Shown piece by piece: positions 1 through 4,126 of a DNA stretch of 6,772 bases (position 1 is its first letter; each line of letters begins with the position of its first letter). The notes beneath the pieces were generated by a model, which did not search any database, was not told the DNA's origin, and saw only the letters and a program-made list of their open reading frames with translations. The stretch comes from Caldifarciminota bacterium (GTDB taxonomy: Bacteria > Hydrothermota > Tepidihabitantia > SM23-42). Location of the stretch: assembly GCA_023128195.1 (NCBI GenBank), contig JAGMEL010000218.1:1-6772 (forward strand), given 5' to 3'. A program made the position numbers and the translations under genes.

Positions 1-93
1 TCATGCTGAACTTGTTTCAGCATCCTGATTTTCATCAGGACAGGTTCTAATAAAATCAATGGTTTATGAGACCCTGAAATAAATTCAGGGTGA
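1..93. repeat. Palindromic intergenic element, three tandem hairpins, probably cut by the window edge
   Basis: Three perfect hairpins follow one another: 3-10 pairs with 16-23 (8 bp, ATGCTGAA/TTCAGCAT), 23-29 with 34-40 (7 bp, TCCTGAT/ATCAGGA), and 71-78 with 84-91 (8 bp, ACCCTGAA/TTCAGGGT). The ends 1-10 and 84-93 are imperfect inverted repeats of each other (8 of 10 positions). No ORF lies inside. This architecture suits a short non-autonomous mobile or REP/MITE-like element, and elements with the cores CTGAA...TTCAG are common between genes in many bacteria. The left end may lie a few bases outside the window. A simple terminator array for an upstream gene is the alternative, but none of the hairpins is followed by a clean T-run. 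Confidence 0.6.
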
Positions 94-363
94 CAAAGAG
101 GACTTTTCCAGCAACCTCATTTTGATAAAATTGCAAAATAGAATAAGTAAGGTTTGTATCTAAAGAAGTATCAACGACCCTCAAAAGATGTGTCTAAGTT
201 TCTGCGGAAGGGCTTTCCCACTATACAAGTTAAAAGTTAAAATTTAAAAGTTAAATTTAGAACCAGGAGTTAAAAGTTAAAATTTAAAAGTAAAAGTTAG
301 GACTCTATAATCTATTTGCTTTATTTGATTTGTCAGAGATTGATTCATTTTTATACTTATTTA
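94..363. other. Non-coding stretch, no gene recognised
   Basis: Both strands were read in all frames. Only short open stretches occur (for example about 44 codons on the - strand around 62-195), with no start/Shine-Dalgarno pair and no recognisable protein. No tRNA, rRNA or CRISPR pattern is visible. The only structure seen is the AT-rich heptad repeat at 228-300. The rest looks like ordinary intergenic DNA or decayed sequence next to the palindromic element. Confidence 0.55.
228..300. repeat. AT-rich direct repeat built of GTTAAAA heptads
   Basis: A 24-nt sequence at 228-251 recurs without a mismatch at 268-291, a period of 40 nt. Each copy is itself a short tandem of heptads: GTTAAAA, GTTAAAA, TTTAAAA, then a partial unit. 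The GTTAAAA phase starts at 229 and at 269. It contains no coding potential. It could be a slipped-strand-expanded intergenic repeat, an AT-rich curved element, or a protein-binding array; the sequence alone does not decide. Confidence 0.7.
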
Positions 364-391
364 TTGACTTGTACAATAATATGAATATAGT
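364..391 (+). promoter_or_regulatory. Sigma70-like promoter giving a leaderless transcript
   Basis: TTGACT at 364-369 and TATAGT at 386-391 are separated by 16 bp. The usual start site, seven bases past the -10 box, falls at 398, which is the A of the ATG of the next gene. No Shine-Dalgarno exists between the -10 box and the ATG, which fits leaderless translation. The motifs are seen directly; activity is inferred. Confidence 0.55.
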
Positions 392-397
392 ATTTTT

Positions 398-841
398 ATG
401 CATAAAATATCTTATTTTTTCATAATATTAGTATTGTTTCTATCTTGTGCAGGTATCAGGGAGCGGCTTGCAATAAAGGAATGTAAATTCTCACTGGTTT
501 CTGTAACGCCCCATGATTTCACATTCAATAATCTAAAGCTCGATTTTAAAATTAAGGTCAATAATCCAAATAATATTGATGCAACGTTAGATAAACTTAG
601 TTATACATTCTTTGCTAATGATACTGATGTGTTCTCAGGCACAACTGGAAAGGGGATTAAAATTCCATCTGGGAAATCAAAAAATTTCACAACAACCATT
701 ACGCTCGAGTATACTAAAATAGGACAGGCATTGGTTACAGCAATGAAGCTTAAGAGAGCAGAATATAAAGTTATAGCAAAGGCATATATCAATACAATTA
801 TTGGTGAGATAAGTTATCCTGTAGAGATAAGATTAGATTAG
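398..841 (+). CDS. LEA14-like (LEA type 2) lipoprotein
   Basis: A 147-residue exported protein. Residues 1-16 form a hydrophobic signal ending FLS before Cys17, a lipobox with Phe instead of Leu at -3, so lipid anchoring is likely but not certain. The rest is one beta-rich domain of the LEA type 2/LEA14 (water stress and hypersensitive response) type: it shows the typical NNPN element (residues 54-57), then an alternating segment ending in a Gly-rich turn, and a Ser/Lys-bearing strand region with repeated Thr. Bacterial members are small periplasmic or outer-membrane lipoproteins with no enzymatic role; many are linked to desiccation or envelope stress. The start is fixed by the signal peptide. 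No Shine-Dalgarno precedes the ATG, in agreement with the abutting promoter. It stands alone: a large hairpin and a separate promoter follow. Confidence 0.8.
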   Translation: MHKISYFFIILVLFLSCAGIRERLAIKECKFSLVSVTPHDFTFNNLKLDFKIKVNNPNNIDATLDKLSYTFFANDTDVFSGTTGKGIKIPSGKSKNFTTTITLEYTKIGQALVTAMKLKRAEYKVIAKAYINTIIGEISYPVEIRLD

Positions 842-847
842 GGAAAA

Positions 848-885
848 AGGGACAGGCAACTTTTTGAAAAAAGTAGCCTGTCCCT
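848..885. repeat. Large hairpin, REP-like palindrome or terminator
   Basis: 848-857 pairs perfectly with 876-885 (10 bp; core GGGACAGGC/GCCTGTCCC). After one A-A mismatch, 859-865 pairs with 868-874 (7 bp) around a minimal loop. It begins 7 nt after the stop of the LEA14-like gene. On the + strand no T-run follows, so it is a poor intrinsic terminator there. Read on the - strand it is followed by five T's (848-844), which is terminator-like for antisense transcription. GGGACAG...CTGTCCC palindromes are a recurrent kind of REP-like element, so a dispersed repeat is equally plausible. Confidence 0.65.
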
Positions 886-886
886 G

Positions 887-903
887 TGCACAATTTTTGT
901 GCA
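887..903. promoter_or_regulatory. NtrC-like enhancer dyad for a sigma54 activator
   Basis: TGCACAA-N3-TTGTGCA is a perfect 17-bp dyad. It has the same length and outer bases as the enteric NtrC consensus TGCACCA-N3-TGGTGCA, with one symmetric change per half. Its centre lies about 94 bp before the predicted sigma54 start at 989, a normal enhancer distance. Another TTGTGC half-site occurs at 917-922. The palindrome and spacing are seen; binding by an NtrC-family protein is inferred. It could also be a short hairpin in the RNA. Confidence 0.45.
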
Positions 904-962
904 TTAAATACATTTTTTGTGCTTTTTTTAGTATTTTCTCCCGAAATTCCATAACATTTTCC

Positions 963-978
963 TGGCACAGGATTTGCA
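963..978 (+). promoter_or_regulatory. Sigma54 (RpoN) -24/-12 promoter
   Basis: TGGCAC at 963-968 and TTGCA at 974-978 match the -24/-12 consensus. The invariant GG (964-965) and GC (976-977) are separated by exactly 10 bp, as required. The predicted start is about 989, which leaves a 13-nt leader containing AGAGGTG (991-997) before the ATG at 1002. A match of this quality, placed immediately before a gene, is unlikely by chance. No sigma70-like promoter is evident here. Confidence 0.75.
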
Positions 979-1001
979 TAATAATAATGCAGAGGTGAAT
1001 A

Positions 1002-1772
1002 ATGAAAAACTTTAAAATTCTATTTTATCTTCTAATTTCAGCAAGCATTTTAATATTCGCAAGTTGTTGCTATGAAGGATTTGATAATGAACCGCCTGCT
1101 GTGCCAAGGGGCGTACACTCAATAACCGGTGATGAAGAAGTTATGCTTATCTGGTATGCAAATACTGAGCCAGATCTTGCTGGATACCGCATATACAGAA
1201 GTTTGACACCGAGCGGTTATTATTATGCAATCGGTGAAACAAATTTCGACCACTTTTTGGATTATGGATTAATGAATGGCGAGACTTATTATTATGCTAT
1301 TACGGCATTTGACTATGATGGTAATGAAAGTGATCTTTCATATGAACTCGTCTATGATACACCAAGACCTGAAGGATATAATGAACAGATCTTTGATTAT
1401 ACTGAATATCCTGATTATGCAGGATGGGATTTTAGTCAATACTCAGTTGTTGCTTATGATAATCCAATGTGCGATTTTTATTATGGGTACGATGATTTTA
1501 ATGAAGCTTTTTACTTTTATATTGGTCGATATATGGGACAAATTCAGGATTTTGGCTATACAGAATCACTCGATGAAATAACATATGCACCTCAAGATGG
1601 ATGGTCTTCAACCGGTATTGTGGAGGCGATTATAGGTCATACTTATATTGTCTGGACATGGGATTATCATTATGCTAAATTCCGTGTAACTTCAATCGGC
1701 TCAGACTATGTAGTTTTTGATTGGGCATATCAGGTTGATCCCTATAATCCGGAACTAGTAATAGGACAATAA
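1002..1772 (+). CDS. Fibronectin type III-like lipoprotein
   Basis: A 256-residue envelope protein. Residues 1-21 are a signal with a FAS-Cys22 lipobox (a second Cys at 23). Residues about 31-118 form a fibronectin type III-like beta sandwich: PPAVPRGV start, a V-L-W strand, the typical D-L-A-G-Y-R-I-Y-R segment, the late Y-Y-Y-A-I-T-A-F-D strand, then G-N-E-S. The remaining 135 residues are rich in Tyr, Asp, Phe and Trp; I do not recognise the family. They include a GHTYIVWTWD segment and end in a predicted beta-rich stretch. FN3 domains in such lipoproteins usually act as spacers or adhesion modules at the cell surface. The start is supported by AGAGGTG four bases upstream and by a sigma54 promoter. 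The next gene begins one base after the stop, so the two are co-transcribed. Confidence 0.8.
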   Translation: MKNFKILFYLLISASILIFASCCYEGFDNEPPAVPRGVHSITGDEEVMLIWYANTEPDLAGYRIYRSLTPSGYYYAIGETNFDHFLDYGLMNGETYYYAITAFDYDGNESDLSYELVYDTPRPEGYNEQIFDYTEYPDYAGWDFSQYSVVAYDNPMCDFYYGYDDFNEAFYFYIGRYMGQIQDFGYTESLDEITYAPQDGWSSTGIVEAIIGHTYIVWTWDYHYAKFRVTSIGSDYVVFDWAYQVDPYNPELVIGQ

Positions 1773-1773
1773 A

Positions 1774-2031
1774 ATGAAGTCCACATCATTTTCTAACATC
1801 TATTTGGCAAGAAGAAAAAACCAGCTTGCACAGAGTTTAAAGAGGATAATCCGGGATATTAGAAAGGGAACAATTGTCATTGCTTCTGACATATTGGTTC
1901 CTAAGATGTTAGAAATAGGTGAAAAAAGAGGAACGGCAGATTTTGAAAAATCTGTTCAAGAGCTCCTGGCAATATTAGCCAGGAAGATTCCATCTGCCGA
2001 ATATAGACAGGATTTTGAAAAATATATATAA
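1774..2031 (+). CDS. Small helical protein of unknown function
   Basis: An 85-residue protein that I do not recognise. It has no signal peptide and no membrane segment, so it is probably cytoplasmic, unlike its neighbours. The N-terminal part (about 8-32) is rich in Arg and Lys, the rest is predicted helical with mixed charge, and DFEK appears twice, with identical codons, near 57 and 80. The ATG lies one base after the stop of the FN3 lipoprotein gene, with AGGA at 1763-1766 as a modest ribosome site inside that gene, which suggests translational coupling and control by the same sigma54 promoter. It ends with two in-frame TAA codons in a row. It might be an accessory or regulatory factor for the surface proteins; no function can be assigned from the sequence. 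Confidence 0.65.
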   Translation: MKSTSFSNIYLARRKNQLAQSLKRIIRDIRKGTIVIASDILVPKMLEIGEKRGTADFEKSVQELLAILARKIPSAEYRQDFEKYI

Positions 2032-2032
2032 T
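2004..2032 (+). promoter_or_regulatory. Sigma70-like promoter overlapping the previous stop, next to a strong Shine-Dalgarno
   Basis: TAGACA at 2004-2009 and TATAAT at 2027-2032 are separated by 17 bp. AAGGAGG (2034-2040) follows and lies 5 nt before the ATG at 2046. A normal start site would be about 2039, inside that Shine-Dalgarno. The full ribosome site would then be present only on read-through mRNA from the sigma54 promoter, while a transcript from this promoter would be almost leaderless. AT-rich sequence before a Shine-Dalgarno can mimic a -10 box, so activity is uncertain. Confidence 0.4.
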
Positions 2033-2045
2033 AAAGGAGGTTAAA

Positions 2046-3080
2046 ATGAAACGCCTGTTATTATTAATGTTAGCCGCCCTACCTTTGTTTGCATTCAGTG
2101 TTAATTTCATCTTCTGTGATTATGATTATGATGATGAAGATTATTGGTATGACGAATACTGGGAAGATGATTATCGGTATGACGGCTACTGGGTCTATTA
2201 TCCACACGGATACTATTGTGTCCATTATGTATGGTGGTATCCATGGTGGTGGGATTGGTATTGGTACAGGTGCCATTGGTGCCATCACTTCCATTGGAAT
2301 TTCTTTTACAGCGGATTCTATGTTGTTTGGTATGATAATGGCTGCTGGTGGTACAGACCAAGATATGGTCGCTATGTAAGGTATAGATTACCATATACTT
2401 ATTATGAAGTAAGATACAGAGCAAAACAGCATGGGGTATATTTGCCAAAGAAGGCGCCGCGCGAGATTAATGTGCCATATAAAGAAAATCAGGTTAGGAA
2501 GCTTGTCCGGCAAGAAGATCCGAAGTTATTTACGCGTATTGAAAAAGAGCATAGAAGCGGTAATCTTGAGAAGATGAGAAAGCAATATACTGTAAAGGTA
2601 AAAAAGGACATTGCTAAGAAGAATCAAGAATATAAAGTAAAAAGCAGTAAGACAAAATATGAGAAATCGACTAGCAGCAAAAAATACGATCCATATACTC
2701 CTACAAAACGTATTGATAAAAAGAGTACGAAGAAACAAACTACTACATATAGTACAAAAAAGGATTATAATCAAAGTAAGTCCAAATCATATACTACAAA
2801 AAAGGATTATAATCAAAGTAAATCTAAATCCTATACTTCGAAAAAAGACAAGAGTAATTCTGAGCTGAATAGAAAATCGTATCAAGACCGTGATGATAAA
2901 AAATTGACCAAGAAAGAGAATGAAGCTAAAAAATCACCGGCTAAAAAATACGAGAACAGAGAGCAGAATATATCCAGGGATAAATATAGTAAATCGCCAA
3001 ACTCCCAAAAGAGTAAACAGACTTATAATACTAAAGATAGAAAAACATACGAATCGTATCCGTCAAGAAAGAAGAGGTAA
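2046..3080 (+). CDS. Exported aromatic-rich protein with a CXXCH motif and a long basic tail
   Basis: A 344-residue protein in three parts. Residues 1-20 are a signal peptide. Residues 25-125 are extreme in composition: about 15 Trp and 27 Tyr per 100 residues, first mixed with Asp/Glu (25-50), then with His, Trp and Cys. This part holds C76-H-W-C79-H80, a CXXCH motif as used for covalent c-type haem, followed by further His at 81 and 83. Residues 130-344 are rich in Lys, Ser, Thr, Asn and Gln, probably disordered, with a 14-residue tandem repeat. AAGGAGG five bases upstream fixes the start. I do not recognise the family. It may be a surface or matrix protein that binds anions, peptidoglycan or DNA with its tail; haem binding is only suggested by the motif. 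The next gene starts two bases after the stop. Confidence 0.8.
   Translation: MKRLLLLMLAALPLFAFSVNFIFCDYDYDDEDYWYDEYWEDDYRYDGYWVYYPHGYYCVHYVWWYPWWWDWYWYRCHWCHHFHWNFFYSGFYVVWYDNGCWWYRPRYGRYVRYRLPYTYYEVRYRAKQHGVYLPKKAPREINVPYKENQVRKLVRQEDPKLFTRIEKEHRSGNLEKMRKQYTVKVKKDIAKKNQEYKVKSSKTKYEKSTSSKKYDPYTPTKRIDKKSTKKQTTTYSTKKDYNQSKSKSYTTKKDYNQSKSKSYTSKKDKSNSELNRKSYQDRDDKKLTKKENEAKKSPAKKYENREQNISRDKYSKSPNSQKSKQTYNTKDRKTYESYPSRKKR
2748..2849 (+). repeat. 42-bp tandem repeat inside the basic tail
   Basis: Two full units (2748-2789 and 2790-2831) match at 38 of 42 positions, and a third partial unit runs to about 2849. Each full unit encodes 14 residues, Y-[ST]-T-K-K-D-Y-N-Q-S-K-S-K-S. Three of the four differences fall at third codon positions or keep a Ser/Thr type, so the protein repeat is being kept while the DNA drifts. 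Repeat number may vary between strains. Confidence 0.85.
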
Positions 3081-3082
3081 TT

Positions 3083-3706
3083 ATGTTTCCAATAATGCTG
3101 CTGTCTTTATTAGTTCTACAATATGGCCCATTGAATATTGATGTCTGGGTTGATAAAGAAGAGGCAATATACTATACAACTGAGAATCTCAAGGTCTTTT
3201 TCCGAACAGATCAGGATTGCTATGTTGCAGTGTATGATATCGAAGTGGGGGGAAGGGAGTATCTTCTCTTCCCCCTCGAGGGTGAAGATGGTTGGGTTGA
3301 GGCTGGAAAGACATACGAATTGCCGTCAGAAACAGCTGATTATGACTATGTTCTTAGCGGTCCCGAAGGTATAGAAACAATTATTGTTGTAGGTTCAAAA
3401 GCGAGATTACCTGATCTTAATGATGAAGGGCCAGATATAGTAAGAGAAGCCATAGAGATTTTTGTGAAAGAACCCGAGCCAGGCAAACTCAGAATAATAT
3501 CTACACCGGAAAATTGTCGCATATATATAACCGAAATAGAATCCGATGACCAGGAATATATAGGTAAAGCACCGAGAACCATTGTTCTAAGGCCGGGTGA
3601 ATATATTGTTAAGATTAAGAAATTGGGCTATCGGACACTAACCCGAAGAATCTGGCTTGAACCTGGAGAACCAAGAAGAATGTTCGTCAAACTTAGACGG
3701 TATTGA
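3083..3706 (+). CDS. DUF4384-PEGA domain protein
   Basis: A 207-residue protein. Residues about 20-130 match the DUF4384 pattern: V-W-V-D at the start, then F-F-R-T-D-Q-D-C-Y-V-A-V-Y-D, LLFP (61-64), A-G-K and L-S-G-P-E-G. Residues about 135-205 form a PEGA domain (I-S-T-P-E-N-C-R-I-Y-I, G-K-A-P, L-R-P-G-E-Y, L-G-Y, then L-E-P-G-E), a surface beta module named after its Pro-Glu-Gly-Ala motif. Such proteins are typically envelope proteins that stabilise or present other factors. The N-terminal hydrophobic stretch (1-13) lacks the basic residues of a normal signal peptide, so export is likely from context but atypical. AGAGG at 3073-3077 is the ribosome site and lies inside the end of the previous gene. 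It is probably co-transcribed with the aromatic/basic protein gene. Confidence 0.85.
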   Translation: MFPIMLLSLLVLQYGPLNIDVWVDKEEAIYYTTENLKVFFRTDQDCYVAVYDIEVGGREYLLFPLEGEDGWVEAGKTYELPSETADYDYVLSGPEGIETIIVVGSKARLPDLNDEGPDIVREAIEIFVKEPEPGKLRIISTPENCRIYITEIESDDQEYIGKAPRTIVLRPGEYIVKIKKLGYRTLTRRIWLEPGEPRRMFVKLRRY

Positions 3707-3730
3707 CATAATGAATAATTTCCTTATAAT
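3703..3730 (+). promoter_or_regulatory. Consensus sigma70-like promoter
   Basis: TTGACA at 3703-3708 and TATAAT at 3725-3730 are separated by 16 bp: both hexamers match the consensus exactly. The -35 box overlaps the TGA stop of the DUF4384-PEGA gene. The predicted start is near 3737, within the Shine-Dalgarno AAGGAG (3733-3738), so the transcript leader would be about 7 nt. The TATAAT-13 nt-ATG spacing is the same as at the aromatic/basic protein gene. This is the strongest sigma70-like site in the window. Confidence 0.6.
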
Positions 3731-3743
3731 TTAAGGAGTAAAA

Positions 3744-4046
3744 ATGAAGAAACTTATAATATTAATCTTTTTTGCAAGTCTGCTGTTCGCTGTAAAGCCA
3801 GTGCCGCGAACTAAAAAGACAAATGATAATAGAAAATCAGTAGTTAAAACTGAAAAGATAGTTGAATATAAAAAGCAGGGTAATTACAAAAACAGGAAAG
3901 AGAGTAAAAAGGATGATTTTATAGATACTGATTCAAATGGAGTAAATGACCAGCGCGAGGATGATCTTCAGAAGATAAAACAATTAAAGACAAAACATAA
4001 AGATTTATTGAAAAAGAAGAGCAGCAGAAAAAACAGGAAAGATTAA
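3744..4046 (+). CDS. Small exported Lys-rich protein with an EF-hand-like calcium loop, probably frameshifted near its end
   Basis: A 100-residue protein as read. Residues 1-16 are a signal peptide, after which the chain is basic and polar. D61-T-D63-S-N65-G66-V-N-D69-Q-R-E72 has ligand residues at positions 1, 3, 5, 9 and 12 and Gly at 6, the full pattern of an EF-hand calcium loop. A helix rich in Lys, Glu and Leu follows. AAGGAG at 3733-3738 lies five bases before the ATG. Near residue 89 the reading frame appears to slip at the A-run 4011-4015, and the real C-terminus probably continues in other frames to 4098 (see separate entry). The resulting Lys/Ser/Thr-rich tail would resemble that of the aromatic/basic protein. 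The function is unknown; calcium binding and anion binding in the periplasm or at the cell surface are inferences. Confidence 0.7.
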   Translation: MKKLIILIFFASLLFAVKPVPRTKKTNDNRKSVVKTEKIVEYKKQGNYKNRKESKKDDFIDTDSNGVNDQREDDLQKIKQLKTKHKDLLKKKSSRKNRKD

Positions 4047-4098
4047 CAAAACCAGTACACAAAAATCGACTAAATCTACAAAAAAGAAATCCAGGTAA
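4010..4098 (+). other. Apparent continuation of the preceding gene after two single-base losses
   Basis: If one A is added to the run 4011-4015, the frame reads K-K-E-E-Q-Q-K-K-Q-E-R-L-T-K, a natural continuation of the helix. If one A is also added to the run 4048-4051, it then reads T-S-T-Q-K-S-T-K-S-T-K-K-K-S-R and stops at TAA 4096-4098, giving 118 residues. Both slips sit in homopolymers, where sequencing errors and slippage concentrate. With only the first slip the frame would run to TAG 4133-4135, overlapping the convergent gene, with a less typical composition. Confidence 0.45.
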
Positions 4099-4126
4099 TT
4101 ATATATTTGACAAGCGGATTCGAGTC

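Noticed and set aside
62..260. Short open stretches on both strands as a decayed transposase or small peptide
   Set aside because: No start with a ribosome site and no recognisable motif; too short to support a gene.
888..929. Intrinsic terminator from GCACAA/TTGTGC followed by seven T's (923-929)
   Set aside because: The stem has only 6 bp, is AT-containing and has a 23-nt loop; the compact dyad at 887-903 is a better explanation.
1804..1830. TGGCAA ... TTGCA as a second sigma54 promoter
   Set aside because: The distance between the GG and GC elements is far from the required 10 bp, and it lies inside a gene.
2079..2448. Open frames on both strands overlapping the aromatic region
   Set aside because: They result from the repetitive TAT/GAT/TGG composition; they lack ribosome sites and recognisable domains, while the main frame has a signal peptide and a strong Shine-Dalgarno.
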